64,000 bases of DNA, from contig NZ_WTYH01000001.1 in the NCBI RefSeq assembly GCF_009827335.1, forward strand, positions 2,136,001 to 2,200,000. The letters are read 5' to 3'. Below the pieces are notes generated by a model. The model saw only the letters and a program-made list of their open reading frames with translations, was not told the origin of the DNA and searched no databases. Source of the DNA: Aurantiacibacter arachoides. Its GTDB lineage: Bacteria > Pseudomonadota > Alphaproteobacteria > Sphingomonadales > Sphingomonadaceae. The translations under genes and the position numbers were made by a program. Positions 15,262-25,587 of the stretch are shown piece by piece. Position 1 is the first letter of the stretch. Each line of letters begins with the position of its first letter.

Positions 15262-18200
15262 ATGCGCCTGTCCCGCTTCTTCATCGACCGTCCCATCTTT
15301 GCCGCCGTGATCGCCATCGTGATTACGCTGGTGGGCGCCATCTCCTACGTCTTCCTGCCCGTCAGCCAGTATCCCGAGGTCGTGCCGCCCACGGTGACCG
15401 TGAACGCAGTCTACCCCGGCGCATCGGCGGAGACGGTGGCGGATACCGTCGCCAACCCGATCGAGCAGGAAATCAACGGCGTCGACGGCATGCTCTACCT
15501 GTCGAGCCAGTCCACCGGAGACGGGCGGGCCACCATCACCGTCACCTTCGAGCCGGGCACCGATCTCGACGAAGCGCAGGTGCTGGTGCAGAACCGGGTC
15601 GCCATCGCCGAACCGCGCCTGCCCGAAGAAGTGCAGCGGCTGGGCCTGGTGACCCGCAAGACCACGCCCGATTTCCTGCTGATCGTAAACCTCATCTCGC
15701 CCGACGGTTCGCTCAGCCGCGAATACCTGTCGAACTACGCCCAGACCCGCATCCGTGACCGGTTGCAGCGCGTGGAAGGCGTGGGCGACGTGCAGCTGTT
15801 CGGCCAGCGCGAGCTTGCCATGCGGGTGTGGATCGACCCCGGCCGCGCCGCCGCGCTGGGCCTGACGGCCACCGACATCGTGCAGGCACTGCGCAGCCAG
15901 AACGTGCAGGTTGCCGCCGGCACGCTGGGCCAGCAGCCCAGCCCCGACGCCGCCTTCCAGCTGAACGTGGAGACGCAGGGACGCTTCACCTCGCCCGACC
16001 AGTTCGAGAACGTGGTCATCCGCACCGACGAGCAGGGCCGGCAGGTGCGGGTGCGCGACGTGGCGCGAGTGGAGATCGGGGCGCAGGACTATGCCACCTC
16101 GGCTTACCTCGGGCAGCAGGATTCGGTCATCGTGCCGGTGTTCCAGCAGCCCGGCTCGAATGCGCTGGCCAGCGCGGAAGCGATCAAGGCCGAGATGCAG
16201 AGCATTTCCGCCGATTTCCCCGCGGGCATGGAATACCGCATCGTCTACAACCCGACCGAGTTCATTTCGGAAAGCATCAGCGCCGTGGTTCACACGTTGC
16301 TGGAGGCGATCGTGCTGGTCGTGCTGGTGATCGTCGCCTTCCTGCAAAAGGCGCGTGCCTCGCTCATCCCGGTGCTGGCGATCCCGGTATCGCTGGTGGG
16401 CACGTTCGCGGTGCTGGCGATGCTCGGCTTTTCGCTCAACAACCTCTCGCTGTTCGGACTGGTGCTGGCGATCGGCATCGTCGTCGACGATGCGATCGTG
16501 GTGGTCGAGAACGTCGAGCGCAACCTGGAGGAGGGGCTTTCTCCGCTGGAGGCAGCGCGCAAGTCCATGGACGAGGTCGGCGGCGCGCTGGTCGCCATCG
16601 TGCTGGTGCTGTGCGCGGTGTTCGTGCCGACGCTGTTCATCGGCGGGCTGTCGGGCGCCTTTTACCAACAGTTCGCGGTGACCATATCGGCCGCCACCAT
16701 CATCTCGCTGATCGTGTCGCTGACGCTCAGCCCGGCGCTGTCCGCCAAGATGCTGTGCCGGCACGAACCCCTGCCCGCCGATGCGCCGCGCTGGCGCCAC
16801 GCCGTGGAACGCGCGGGCGACAGGTTCAATGCCGCCTTCGAACGCTTCAGCGATTCCTATGCCGCCCTGACCGCGCGGCTGGTGCGGATGCCGCGGCGCA
16901 TGATGGCGACCTACGCGGGGCTCATCGCGCTCACCGTGGGCGCGCTCGCCTGGACGCCGTCGGGCTTCATCCCGCAGCAGGACCAGGGGTATTTCCTCAC
17001 CGTTATCCAGTTGCCGCCCGGCAGTTCCACCACGCGCACCGACGCGGTGATGCGCCAGGTGGCCGAGCGCGTGCTGAAGATCGATGGCATCAGCAACACG
17101 GTGATGCTGTCGGGCTTCGACGGCACATCGGAAACGCAATCCGCCAGCGCGGCGGCAGCCTACTGGGTGCTCGACGATTTCGCGGACCGCGCCGACAAGG
17201 GGCAGAGCGTCGACGCTCTCATCGCCCAGGCCCAGGCCGCCACCGCAGACATCACCGAAGCACGGCTGATGATCGTCAAGCCCCCGGTCATTCGCGGCAT
17301 CGGTTCGGCAGGCGGCTTCCGCATGGTGATCGAGGATCGCAACGGCCAGGGGTACGCCGCCATGCAGGAGGTGGCGAATGCCGTCATCGCCCAGGCCAAC
17401 GCGCAGGAGGGGCTGGCCGGTGTCTACACCTTCTTCGATACCGGCACGCCGCGGGTGCGGGCGGATATCGACCGTGACAAGGCGCAGGTTCTCGGCGTGT
17501 CGCCGGCCAGCGTGTTCGAAACGCTGCAGGTCTATCTGGGCAGCGCCTTCATCAACGAATTCAACCTGCTCGGCCGCACCTATCGCGTCACCGCGCAGGC
17601 GGACGCGCCCTTCCGCGACCAGGCCTCGGACATCGCCGGGCTCTACACCCGGTCCAGCAACGGCGCGATGGTGCCGCTGGGATCGGTCGCAACGTTCAGC
17701 GACACCGCCGGCCCCTACCGCGTCAGCCGCTACAACCTGGCGCCGGCCGTGGCCATCGACGGCGATACCGCGCCCGGTTACGCCACGGGCCAGTCGCTGC
17801 AGACGATGGAGGACGTGGCGAGCGCCAGCCTGCCGCCCGGCTATGACACCGAATGGACGGGCATCGCCTTCCAGCAGGATACGGCCGGCAATACCGCGAT
17901 CTACGTCTTCGGGCTGGCGGTGCTGCTGGTCTTCCTGGTGCTGGCGGCGCAATACGAAAGCCTGGTCATGCCGCTGGCGATCATCCTGATCGTGCCGATG
18001 TGCCTGCTGGCGGCCATGGTGGGGGTTAACCTGCGCGGCATGGACAACAACGTGCTGACGCAGATCGGACTGATCGTGCTGATCGCGCTGGCGGCGAAGA
18101 ACGCCATCCTGATCGTGGAGTTCGCCCGGCAGGGGGAACTGCGCGACGGCCTTTCGCCCATCGACGCCGCGGTCCAGGCCGCCCGCACCCGCCTGCGCCC

Positions 18201-18453
18201 GATCCTGATGACCAGCTTCGCCTTCATCCTGGGCGCAGTGCCGCTGGTGGTCGCCACGGGCGCCGGCGCGGAACTGCGCCAGGCCCTTGGCACGGCGGTG
18301 TGCTTCGGGATGCTGGGCGTCACCGGTTTCGGCCTGGTGTTCACACCCACCTTTTACGTGGTGTGCCGCGCGCTTGGTGACCGGCTCGACGCCTGGCGCC
18401 ATCGCGGCAAGCCCGTAGCCGTCACCGACCCCCGCACCGTTCCTGCCGAATAG
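15262..18453 (+). CDS. RND multidrug efflux pump, HAE1 family
   Basis: 1063 residues, the usual AcrB/MexB size, with twelve membrane segments. It starts MRLSRFFIDRPIFAAVIAIV. The proton-relay Asp pair is present in GIVVDDAIVVVENVER (about 405-420), and the matching Lys in LAAKNAILIVEFARQG (about 950). Other signatures are ETVADTVANPIEQEINGV, FIPQQDQGYF and the gene-duplicated periplasmic loops. It exports hydrophobic drugs, dyes or detergents using the proton gradient, in complex with the adaptor upstream and the NodT channel downstream. Gap to the adaptor is 63 bases, to NodT 14 bases: one operon, presumably repressed by the TetR protein. Confidence 0.95.
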   Translation: MRLSRFFIDRPIFAAVIAIVITLVGAISYVFLPVSQYPEVVPPTVTVNAVYPGASAETVADTVANPIEQEINGVDGMLYLSSQSTGDGRATITVTFEPGTDLDEAQVLVQNRVAIAEPRLPEEVQRLGLVTRKTTPDFLLIVNLISPDGSLSREYLSNYAQTRIRDRLQRVEGVGDVQLFGQRELAMRVWIDPGRAAALGLTATDIVQALRSQNVQVAAGTLGQQPSPDAAFQLNVETQGRFTSPDQFENVVIRTDEQGRQVRVRDVARVEIGAQDYATSAYLGQQDSVIVPVFQQPGSNALASAEAIKAEMQSISADFPAGMEYRIVYNPTEFISESISAVVHTLLEAIVLVVLVIVAFLQKARASLIPVLAIPVSLVGTFAVLAMLGFSLNNLSLFGLVLAIGIVVDDAIVVVENVERNLEEGLSPLEAARKSMDEVGGALVAIVLVLCAVFVPTLFIGGLSGAFYQQFAVTISAATIISLIVSLTLSPALSAKMLCRHEPLPADAPRWRHAVERAGDRFNAAFERFSDSYAALTARLVRMPRRMMATYAGLIALTVGALAWTPSGFIPQQDQGYFLTVIQLPPGSSTTRTDAVMRQVAERVLKIDGISNTVMLSGFDGTSETQSASAAAAYWVLDDFADRADKGQSVDALIAQAQAATADITEARLMIVKPPVIRGIGSAGGFRMVIEDRNGQGYAAMQEVANAVIAQANAQEGLAGVYTFFDTGTPRVRADIDRDKAQVLGVSPASVFETLQVYLGSAFINEFNLLGRTYRVTAQADAPFRDQASDIAGLYTRSSNGAMVPLGSVATFSDTAGPYRVSRYNLAPAVAIDGDTAPGYATGQSLQTMEDVASASLPPGYDTEWTGIAFQQDTAGNTAIYVFGLAVLLVFLVLAAQYESLVMPLAIILIVPMCLLAAMVGVNLRGMDNNVLTQIGLIVLIALAAKNAILIVEFARQGELRDGLSPIDAAVQAARTRLRPILMTSFAFILGAVPLVVATGAGAELRQALGTAVCFGMLGVTGFGLVFTPTFYVVCRALGDRLDAWRHRGKPVAVTDPRTVPAE

Positions 18454-18467
18454 AAGAGGCCAAGGCC

Positions 18468-19883
18468 ATGCGCACCCGTTCCTTCCTTCTCGCCGCGCTG
18501 TCATCGCTGGTTCTGGCGGCCTGTGCCGCGGGTCCCGATTACGTGGCGCCGCTCCCCCCTTCGCCGCAGGCCACGGGCGGCTTTGTGTCTGCCGAGGCCG
18601 GGATCGTGACGCCCAGCCCGCTGCCCGCCGACTGGTGGCGCCTGTATGACGATCCGGTGCTCGATACGCTGGTGGAGGACGCGCTGCGGGCCAATACCGA
18701 CCTGCGCCAAGCCAGCGGGCGCATTGCCCGCGCCCGCGCAGCCCTGCGCGGCGCGCGCGCCGATCGACTTCCGCGAGCCGGCCTTTCGGCAAGCCCCGCC
18801 TACGTGCGTTCCAGCGCTGTCGAGGCCCCGGGGGCCGATGATCGCGAGGGGTTCGTCCTCGATGCCGGCATCGACGTGTCCTACGAGGTGGATCTGTTCG
18901 GCCGCATAGGGCGCGGCGTGGAGGCGGCGGCAGCCGACGTGGACACCGCGCAGGCCGATGCCGATGCGGTGCGTGTCATCGTGGTGGCCGATACCACGCG
19001 CGCCTATGCCGATGTGGCGAGCACTGCCGCGCGGATCGCGGTCGCGCGCCAGATCGTGACCTTGCTGGACGACAGCCTGCGCATAACCCGCCTGCGGCAC
19101 GACTCCGGGCTTGAAAGCGGGCTGGCCGTCGCCCGGATCGAGGCGCTGCGCGACCAGCGGGCGGCGGACATTCCTGCGCTGGAGGCGCAGAGACGCGCCG
19201 CCCTGTTTGCCCTCGCCACGCTGACGGGGCGCGCGCCGGCGGATCTGCCGCCCATCGCGGGCGAGCGCAGCATCGCGCTGGAGATCGCCGCCCCCCTGCC
19301 CGTCGGCGATGGCGCGGCCATGTTGGCCCGCCGCCCGGACATCCGCGCAGCAGAGCGCCGACTGGCGGCGAATACGGCGAGGATCGGAGTGGCCACGGCA
19401 GACCTCTATCCCCGCATCACCCTGGGCGGATCGGTCGGCTCCACCGCAACCAGCCTGGGTGACCTGCTGTCGGGCGGTGCGCTCAACTTCCTCGTCGGGC
19501 CGCTCATCGACTGGGCCTTTCCCAACCGCGAGCCGGTCCGCGCGCGCATCGATGCGGCAGCGGCGGATGCGGACATCGCGCTGGCCGCCTTCGATGGCAC
19601 CGTGCTCACCGCCTTGCAGGAAGCCGAGATAGCGCTCTCCAACTATGCCCGGGCACTGGACCGCCGGGCCAGCCTGCGACAGGCGACGGCGGCGGCGGGG
19701 CGCGCGGCCGCGATCACCCGGGCCCGGCAACGCGAGGGGATCGTCAACTCGCTCGAACTGCTCGATGCCGAACGCACCCTGGCAGAGGCCAGCGCCGCGC
19801 TGGTGGCGCAGGACGCCGAGGTGTCGGGCGCGCAGATCGACCTGTTCCGCTCGCTGGGTGGAGGATGGTCCGGCAGCGGGTGA
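18468..19883 (+). CDS. RND efflux outer-membrane lipoprotein, NodT/OprM family
   Basis: 471 residues. Lipoprotein signal with lipobox LAAC (Cys near 19), then AGPDYVAP, the normal NodT start. The two repeated outer-membrane efflux domains follow: WWRLYDDPVLDTLVEDAL, ANTDLRQASGRIARARA, SYEVDLFGRIGRGVEAA, and in the second half RRPDIRAAERRLAANTARIG and DLYPRITLGGSVG. It forms the trimeric exit channel for the pump. Last gene of the operon: it ends 12 bases from a convergent FAD oxidoreductase gene and I see no clear intrinsic terminator between them. Confidence 0.94.
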   Translation: MRTRSFLLAALSSLVLAACAAGPDYVAPLPPSPQATGGFVSAEAGIVTPSPLPADWWRLYDDPVLDTLVEDALRANTDLRQASGRIARARAALRGARADRLPRAGLSASPAYVRSSAVEAPGADDREGFVLDAGIDVSYEVDLFGRIGRGVEAAAADVDTAQADADAVRVIVVADTTRAYADVASTAARIAVARQIVTLLDDSLRITRLRHDSGLESGLAVARIEALRDQRAADIPALEAQRRAALFALATLTGRAPADLPPIAGERSIALEIAAPLPVGDGAAMLARRPDIRAAERRLAANTARIGVATADLYPRITLGGSVGSTATSLGDLLSGGALNFLVGPLIDWAFPNREPVRARIDAAAADADIALAAFDGTVLTALQEAEIALSNYARALDRRASLRQATAAAGRAAAITRARQREGIVNSLELLDAERTLAEASAALVAQDAEVSGAQIDLFRSLGGGWSGSG

Positions 19884-19895
19884 CGGGATGACCTA

Positions 19896-21374
19896 TCAGG
19901 CGACCGGGCCGACATCGGCGGTCTTGGCCATCGCCGGCTCGGCATCGGCCGGTTCCTGCAGGAAGACGCCCTGTCGCTGCAATTCGCCGCGCAGTTCGGT
20001 GACATCGACGCTGCGCGGTTCGACCTGTGCGGAAACAGCCAGCGCCGCCGCTGCGCCTGCCGCCTGGCCAGTCAGCCAGCACTGCGGTATCTCGCGCATG
20101 AAGCCATGCGAATTGGCATCGCAGCTGACATGCCGCCCGCCGACCAGCAGGCCATCGAGCTGGCGAGGAACCAGCGCCCCGTAGGGCACGGAGATCACCG
20201 GGAACTTCAGCGATACCGATGGGCTCACGCCGATCTCGTCAGGCAGCGCGATCCCTTCGGACCACTGGCTGCGCAGGATCTTGCCCATCCCCGCCAGCCG
20301 CCGCGTGTGCCTTACGCCGAGCTGCGGCGCGCTTTGCAGCATATAGGCGTTCTCGAACCCCGGGGCGTGGGCGAGGAAGAAGTCGCAATGCGTCTTCATC
20401 ATCCGGTGCGAGCGGATTTCGAGCTCGGTCTGGTCATCGATGTCGAGCGCCGAAAGCCCCGACTGCCGCGGCCCGAGGAACAGCGCGATGTCGTTGCGCC
20501 ACGACACGTAGGGCGGCTGGAAGAATCCCAGCTTTTCCCGCCCCATCTTGGCAAAATTGGCGTACTGCGCAGGGTCGCTACCGCGAAACGCCAGCCACCT
20601 GTCCATGTCGACCCCGCCGAGCATGAACGAGGTGTTGGCGCTGTGATGGACGTCGCCCTGTTCAATATCGGTTTCGAATTCCGCGCCAGCGCGGGCGAAA
20701 ACGTCGCCATCGCCCGTCGTGTCGACCACGACTTTGGCCCGCAGGGCCTGGCGACCGCCCTTCGATTCGAAGACCACGCCGCGCACCGCGCCATCGGTGA
20801 CGATCGGCATGGCGGCCCATCCGTGAAACACCAGCCGCACGCCCGCCTCGATCAGCATTTCCTGGCTGATCAGCTTGAGGCGTTCGGGATCGAGCGTGGG
20901 CGACCAGCAGACGGTGCCGTGAAAGGCAGCGGTGCGCTGGCCCCAGTAGCTGGCCTTTTGCGGATCGCGCGAACCCCAATCGTCAGGGCGCGGGCCGGCA
21001 AACCCGGCCTCGGGCATCCGATCGAACACCTCGCGGGCAAATCCTTGGATGACCTGCCGCCCGTTCCAGTCGGTCATCCGGTCGATCCAGATGACCAGTC
21101 CGCCGGTCGAAAGGCCGCCGAGGTGGTTGTAGCGTTCCAGCAGGACGACATCGGCCCCCGCCCTTGCCGCCGCATAGGCTGCCGCCGTCCCCGCCGGACC
21201 GCCGCCGACGACAAGCACGTCGCAGCTGTGATAAACGGGCACGCTGCGTTCCGGCTCGACATGCACGCCCGTGCCGTTGGCCGGAGCAAAGGTGCGCTGC
21301 GTGGTCTCGAACAGATCGGATCCGAGGAACCTGTCCTCCGACCTGCGGACCTCCTGTACTTTCACATCAGTCAT
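19896..21374 (-). CDS. FAD-dependent oxidoreductase (FAD_oxidored type)
   Basis: About 492 residues. The dinucleotide-binding motif GGGPAGTAAAYAAARAG lies around 55-72, followed by LERYNHLGGLSTGGLV; VVDTTGDGDVFARAGAEFET (about 220-240) is the second FAD contact. The C-terminal part contains GGRHVSCDANSHGFMREIPQ and GQAAGAAAALAV, typical of the PF12831 family whose members oxidise sugars, polyols or unknown small molecules. No signal peptide, so cytoplasmic. Start at 21374 follows GAGGAGAG; earlier in-frame codons are not credible. It stands alone between the efflux operon (convergent) and a divergent pair, so context does not reveal its substrate. Confidence 0.85.
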   Translation of the reverse strand: MTDVKVQEVRRSEDRFLGSDLFETTQRTFAPANGTGVHVEPERSVPVYHSCDVLVVGGGPAGTAAAYAAARAGADVVLLERYNHLGGLSTGGLVIWIDRMTDWNGRQVIQGFAREVFDRMPEAGFAGPRPDDWGSRDPQKASYWGQRTAAFHGTVCWSPTLDPERLKLISQEMLIEAGVRLVFHGWAAMPIVTDGAVRGVVFESKGGRQALRAKVVVDTTGDGDVFARAGAEFETDIEQGDVHHSANTSFMLGGVDMDRWLAFRGSDPAQYANFAKMGREKLGFFQPPYVSWRNDIALFLGPRQSGLSALDIDDQTELEIRSHRMMKTHCDFFLAHAPGFENAYMLQSAPQLGVRHTRRLAGMGKILRSQWSEGIALPDEIGVSPSVSLKFPVISVPYGALVPRQLDGLLVGGRHVSCDANSHGFMREIPQCWLTGQAAGAAAALAVSAQVEPRSVDVTELRGELQRQGVFLQEPADAEPAMAKTADVGPVA

Positions 21375-21539
21375 GCTTGGCTCTCCTCGGATCACGCGGC
21401 CGTGAACCCCGCCTTGCCTTGCCACAGCGGTCCCGCTTCGCGAAGACCCGGCAACGAAACGATGGGAAAACAGGCATAGCCGCCCGACCAGGCCCCGCAT
21501 GCACGTGACGCGGACAGTGGCTGGTGCTAGCGGCGATCG

Positions 21540-21809
21540 ATGCAATTCGATGACCTTCTTTTCCGCTATTTCGGCACCCGCGCGCTCGATGAACTGGAGG
21601 ACGCGCCGCGGATTTCCGGCATCGAACAGATGCAGGTTGATTTCGGGCTGTCGCGCGATCGCGGCCAGCGGTTCGCGCTGTGGTCCGTCCTCTACCTGCT
21701 CGATGCCGCCCCCGATCTGGACATCGCGTTCCCCGACCCCGACGATCGGAACGCGGCCCGCAGCTTCATGGACCTGATGGCCGCTGCCAACGAAGGCCCT
21801 GAGGCCTGA
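21540..21809 (+). CDS. Small uncharacterised protein, coupled to RoxA-like gene
   Basis: 89 residues, acidic, helical in appearance, no signal peptide or cysteines. It starts MQFDDLLFRYFGTRALDELE and contains GQRFALWSVLYLLDAAPDLD. I do not recognise a family. Its stop overlaps the start of the following oxygenase gene (TGATG), so the two are co-translated and may act together, perhaps as a small partner. It shares an intergenic region of 165 bases with the divergent FAD oxidoreductase. Confidence 0.72.
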   Translation: MQFDDLLFRYFGTRALDELEDAPRISGIEQMQVDFGLSRDRGQRFALWSVLYLLDAAPDLDIAFPDPDDRNAARSFMDLMAAANEGPEA

Positions 21810-22990
21810 TGCACACCCTGCACGCCTTCGACACGCAGCGGTTCCTGCGCGAATCCTGGCAGAAACGCCCACTGCTGATCCGCGGAGCCTGGGCCGACTG
21901 GGCCAATCCGCTCGACCCGGACGAACTGGCGGGTCTTGCCTGCGAGGCGGAAGTCGAATCCCGCCTGGTTCGGCATACGGCACCCGGTGAATGGGCGCTG
22001 GAGCACGGTCCGTTCGCGCCCGACCGGTTCGGCGCGTTGGGCGATTGCCCGTGGACCTTGCTGGTCCAGGCGGTCGATCATCACGTGGCCGATGTGGCCG
22101 CGCTTATCGAGCCGTTCCGGTTCATCCCCGACTGGCGCATCGATGACGTGATGGTCAGCTATGCCGTCGACGGCGGCGGGGTCGGGCCGCACTTCGACCA
22201 GTACGACGTGTTCCTGGTGCAGGGGCTGGGCCGGCGTCGCTGGCGCGTGGGGCAGCGCTGCGACGAGAGCTCGCCACTGCTGCCGCACGACGGCCTGCGC
22301 CTGCTTGCCGAGTTCGATCCGGTGGACGAATGGGTGCTGGAGGCGGGCGACATCCTCTACGTGCCACCGGGTTTCGCGCATGACGGCGTGGCGGTGGGCG
22401 ACGACTGCATGACCTACTCGGTCGGCTTTCGCGCCCCGTCCCGCGGCGATCTGGTGTCGGCTTGGGCGGATCACGTGCTTGATCGGCTGGACGAAGACGA
22501 CCGCTACACCGACCCGGACCTTGTCGAAACAGCGCATAGGGGCGAAATCGCGCCCGAGGCTCTCGCGCGGTTGCACGCCATGGCGGCGGATGCCCTGGCG
22601 GACCGGGACGCGTTTGCGGCGTGGTTCGGCGCCTACGTCACCGCGCCCAAGGATGATCGGCTGGACTGGGCACCGGAGGAACAGATTGTCGCTGCCGACC
22701 TGGTGGAGGAGACGAACGGGTGCGCGCTGGTCGAGCGCAATCCGGCGAGCCGCTTTTCCTTCATCCGGCATGACGATGGGCAGGGCGATGGGCAGGGCGA
22801 TGACGCGGTGACACTGTTCGTGGACGGAAGAACCTATCCTTGCCACGGCCCCTGTGCCACGCTGGCCAGACGCATATGCGCAGAAACACAGTTCGCGCTG
22901 GAGCCCGAACTCGCACGCGATCCTGCGGTTGCCGACCTGCTCGTTGACCTGATCAATCGCGGCTCCCTTGCCAGGAGCACGGCCGACTGA
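21809..22990 (+). CDS. JmjC/cupin ribosomal oxygenase, RoxA (YcfD)-like
   Basis: 393 residues, matching the Fe(II)/2-oxoglutarate-dependent cupin family that hydroxylates an arginine of ribosomal protein uL16. It opens FLRESWQKRPLLIRGAW. The metal-binding HxD is in VGPHFDQYDVFLVQGLGRRR (about 130-150) and the distal His in VPPGFAHDGVAVGDD (about 186-200). The winged-helix C-terminal domain is present (about 230-390). A low-complexity GDGQGDGQGDD stretch near residue 325 comes from a DNA microrepeat. The gene is coupled to the 89-residue protein and ends 7 bases from a convergent rRNA pseudouridine synthase, so both neighbours are ribosome-modifying enzymes. Confidence 0.85.
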   Translation: MHTLHAFDTQRFLRESWQKRPLLIRGAWADWANPLDPDELAGLACEAEVESRLVRHTAPGEWALEHGPFAPDRFGALGDCPWTLLVQAVDHHVADVAALIEPFRFIPDWRIDDVMVSYAVDGGGVGPHFDQYDVFLVQGLGRRRWRVGQRCDESSPLLPHDGLRLLAEFDPVDEWVLEAGDILYVPPGFAHDGVAVGDDCMTYSVGFRAPSRGDLVSAWADHVLDRLDEDDRYTDPDLVETAHRGEIAPEALARLHAMAADALADRDAFAAWFGAYVTAPKDDRLDWAPEEQIVAADLVEETNGCALVERNPASRFSFIRHDDGQGDGQGDDAVTLFVDGRTYPCHGPCATLARRICAETQFALEPELARDPAVADLLVDLINRGSLARSTAD

Positions 22991-22997
22991 GGCGCGC

Positions 22998-23540
22998 TCA
23001 ACCCCGTCGCCATTCTCCGGGTGCCAGCCCGTCGATCGTCCATTGCCCCACCGACCAGCGGATCAGCCGCAGCGTGGGAAATCCGACGGCTGCGGTCATC
23101 CGCCGGACCTGCCGGTTGCGACCTTCGGTGATCGTCAATCGCAACCAGCTGTCTGGCACGGTCTTGCGCACCCGGATCGGGGGATCGCGGTGCCACAGCG
23201 CAGGGTCCGCGATGCGATCCGCCCTGGCAGGACGCGTCAGGCCGTCCTTCAACCGCACGCCCCGACGCAGCGCGCCGAGCGCCGCCTCGGTTGGCTCGCC
23301 CTCGACCTGCGCGAGATAAGTCTTTTCCAGTTTGAACCGGGGGTCAGCGATGCGCGCCTGCAAGCGCCCATCGTCGCACAGCACCATCAGCCCCTCGCTA
23401 TCGAAATCGAGCCTGCCCGCAGGATAAAATCCCGGCGCGTCGATATAGGCCGCCAGCGTGGGGCGCGGTTCGCCTTGCCGCTCGTCTGTAAATTGGGAGA
23501 GCACGCCGAAGGGCTTGTTGAACAGGATGATCCCGCTCAT
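22998..23540 (-). CDS. rluE: 23S rRNA pseudouridine synthase, RluE-like
   Basis: 180 residues of the RsuA/RluB/E/F family, but without the N-terminal S4 domain, as in Rlu[17 protein letters not shown] starts it. The catalytic Asp is in [14 protein letters not shown] (about 42-55), [16 protein letters not shown] follows, and the tail holds [20 protein letters not shown]. RluE converts U2457 of 23S rRNA to pseudouridine. Start at 23540 forms ATGA with the stop of the upstream small gene. The end is convergent with the RoxA-like gene. Confidence 0.88.
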   Translation of the reverse strand: MSGIILFNKPFGVLSQFTDERQGEPRPTLAAYIDAPGFYPAGRLDFDSEGLMVLCDDGRLQARIADPRFKLEKTYLAQVEGEPTEAALGALRRGVRLKDGLTRPARADRIADPALWHRDPPIRVRKTVPDSWLRLTITEGRNRQVRRMTAAVGFPTLRLIRWSVGQWTIDGLAPGEWRRG

Positions 23541-23731
23541 TGGGCCAGCCACTCGGTCGAAATCGGTCGCGCGATGCGCTTGCCCTTGCGGCGGCTGGTC
23601 AGGTGGAATGCCCGGCAGCGATCGCAGCGATATTGCCTGAGATCGGTTTCCGCCATTTCCGCTGCCGCCAGCGCATCGTCCGCACAGCCGAAACGCCGCT
23701 TTCGTATGCAGACGCTCAGGCGTGTGCGCAT
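23537..23731 (-). CDS. Small Cys-rich protein between ABC-F and RluE genes
   Basis: About 64 residues, strongly basic at the C-terminus. It has a Cys pair in [19 protein letters not shown] (about 38-56) that looks like half of a zinc ribbon; two more Cys ([11 protein letters not shown]) lie near the start, so a four-Cys metal site is possible. It overlaps the rluE start (ATGA) and begins 5 bases after the ABC-F stop, so it belongs to an operon of translation-related genes. RNA or ribosome binding is a reasonable guess from charge and context; the family is not recognised. Confidence 0.68.
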   Translation of the reverse strand: MRTRLSVCIRKRRFGCADDALAAAEMAETDLRQYRCDRCRAFHLTSRRKGKRIARPISTEWLAQ

Positions 23732-23736
23732 CGCTG

Positions 23737-25587
23737 TCAGGCCTCTGCCCGTTCCAGATCCTGCTGCGCATCCAGCCATTGCAGCTCGGCTTCCTCAAGC
23801 TCTGCGGCGACACTGGCCCTCTCGCGCATGAGATCGGCAGGCGACGCGCCGGCTGAACCCGCGGGGCCGGCGAGCACGCTGTCGAGCGATGTCAGTTTGT
23901 CCTGCAGGCGGGAGACCGCCTTTTCGGACGCCGTCACGCTGCTGCGGGCAAGGCGCACGGCCTCGCGATCCTTGCCACTGGCGCGCTTGCCCTTCTTCGG
24001 CTTCGCGCGGCCGCTTTCCTTGGGCTGGTTTCTGCCCAGCACGAAGTCGATGTAATCCTCGATGCTGCCGGCATATTCCCTTGCCGTTCCGCCATCCACC
24101 AGCACGAGCCGATCGGCCGTGAGTTCGACCATGTGCCGATCGTGGCTGATCAGGATGACGGCCCCGTCAAAAGCGTTCAGCGCTTGCACCAGCGCCTCGC
24201 GCGCATCAACGTCGAGGTGGTTGGTCGGCTCGTCCAGGATCAGCAGATGGGGTGCGTCGCGCGTGATGAGCGCCAGTGCGAGCCGTGCCCGCTCCCCGCC
24301 CGAGAGCGTGCCGATGCGCGCGACTGCCCGGTGGCCGGAAAAACCGAACCGACCGAGCTGCGCCCGCACCGCACCAGGGGATGCGCCTTCCATGGCGCTG
24401 GTCATGTGATCGAGCGGGGTGCCGTCCGGAGACAGTTCCTCCACCTGATACTGGGTAAAATACCCCACCCGCATCCGACCCGACGCCTGCATCGCGCCGT
24501 CCATCGGTGCAAGTTGCGCGGCGAGGAGACGCGCCAGCGTCGTCTTGCCGTTGCCGTTGCGGCCCAGCAGGGCAATCCGGTCGTCCGGGTCGATCCGCAG
24601 GTTCAGACGTTCAAGAATGGGCACCTCGCCATAGCCGACTGCCGCGAGATCGAGTGTGATCAGCGGCGGCCGCATTTCGTCGGGGCTGGGAAAATCGAAG
24701 CTGAGGCTGGGATCTTCCATCAGCGCCGCAATCGGCTGCATCTTGGCCAGCATCTTGGCACGCGATTGCGCCTGCTTCGCGGTTGAGGCGCGCGCACTGT
24801 TGCGGGCGACATAGTCCTGCAGGCGCGCGCGCTGCGCATCCTGCGCCGCCTTTGCCGCCGCCAGCTGCGCGGCGCGCTCCGCACGCTGTTTCTCGAACGC
24901 GTCGTAGCCGCCGGGATAGAGCGTCAGCTTGCCATCCTGCAGGTGCAGGATCGCCGTAACCACGTTGTTCAGCAGGTCACGCTCGTGGCTGATGACGACG
25001 AGGGTGCCTTGATAGGCCTTGAGAAAACTCTCGAGCCAAAGCGTCGCCTCGAGATCGAGGTGGTTCGAAGGTTCATCGAGCAACAGGACGTCAGGGTTCG
25101 AAAGCAGCAGTGCGCCTAGCGCCACGCGCATCTTCCACCCGCCCGAAAAGGTATCAAGCGGCTGGGCTTGCATATCCTCGTCGAACCCGAGTCCGGTGAG
25201 GATAATTGCCGCACGCGATGGCGCGGCATAGGCATCGATAGCCAGCAACCGGTCATGAATATCGCCCAGACGGTCCATGTCGGTGCACGCCTCGGCCTCA
25301 CCCAACAAGGCTTCGCGCTCGGCATCGCCTGCCAGCACTGCATCGAACGGCGTAATCGTTCCGCTCGGTGCCTCCTGAGCGATATAACCAACGCGCGCAC
25401 GGCGCGGCATGTCGATCGAGCCGCTGTCGGGCTCAAGCTCGCCGATCAGCGCTTTCATGAGCGTGGATTTGCCAGCACCGTTGCGCCCGATCAGGCCGAT
25501 ACGGCCCCCTTGCGGAATGGATGCAGAGGCGTCTTGCAGGATGGGGCGTCCGCCGAGGCGAATGGTTAGGCTATCGATGGAGATCAT
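23737..25587 (-). CDS. ABC-F family ATPase (Uup-like)
   Basis: 616 residues with two ABC cassettes and no membrane segments. First cassette: Walker [10 protein letters not shown] (about 35-43), signature FSGGW, Walker [13 protein letters not shown]. Second cassette: Walker [10 protein letters not shown] (about 335-343), signature LSGGERARL, Walker [13 protein letters not shown]. The linker contains the arm-like [14 protein letters not shown]. The C-terminal tail (about 540-616) is basic then coiled-coil, like Uup. ABC-F proteins act on the ribosomal E site and rescue stalled or drug-bound ribosomes. Start at 25587 gives the family's [12 protein letters not shown]. First gene of a three-gene operon. 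Confidence 0.92.
   Translation of the reverse strand: MISIDSLTIRLGGRPILQDASASIPQGGRIGLIGRNGAGKSTLMKALIGELEPDSGSIDMPRRARVGYIAQEAPSGTITPFDAVLAGDAEREALLGEAEACTDMDRLGDIHDRLLAIDAYAAPSRAAIILTGLGFDEDMQAQPLDTFSGGWKMRVALGALLLSNPDVLLLDEPSNHLDLEATLWLESFLKAYQGTLVVISHERDLLNNVVTAILHLQDGKLTLYPGGYDAFEKQRAERAAQLAAAKAAQDAQRARLQDYVARNSARASTAKQAQSRAKMLAKMQPIAALMEDPSLSFDFPSPDEMRPPLITLDLAAVGYGEVPILERLNLRIDPDDRIALLGRNGNGKTTLARLLAAQLAPMDGAMQASGRMRVGYFTQYQVEELSPDGTPLDHMTSAMEGASPGAVRAQLGRFGFSGHRAVARIGTLSGGERARLALALITRDAPHLLILDEPTNHLDVDAREALVQALNAFDGAVILISHDRHMVELTADRLVLVDGGTAREYAGSIEDYIDFVLGRNQPKESGRAKPKKGKRASGKDREAVRLARSSVTASEKAVSRLQDKLTSLDSVLAGPAGSAGASPADLMRERASVAAELEEAELQWLDAQQDLERAEA

Noticed and set aside
14545..18792. 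1415-codon minus-strand frame opposite the RND efflux genes
   Set aside because: Antisense shadow: extreme His/Arg/Gly content, no family resemblance, and three well-supported genes on the other strand.
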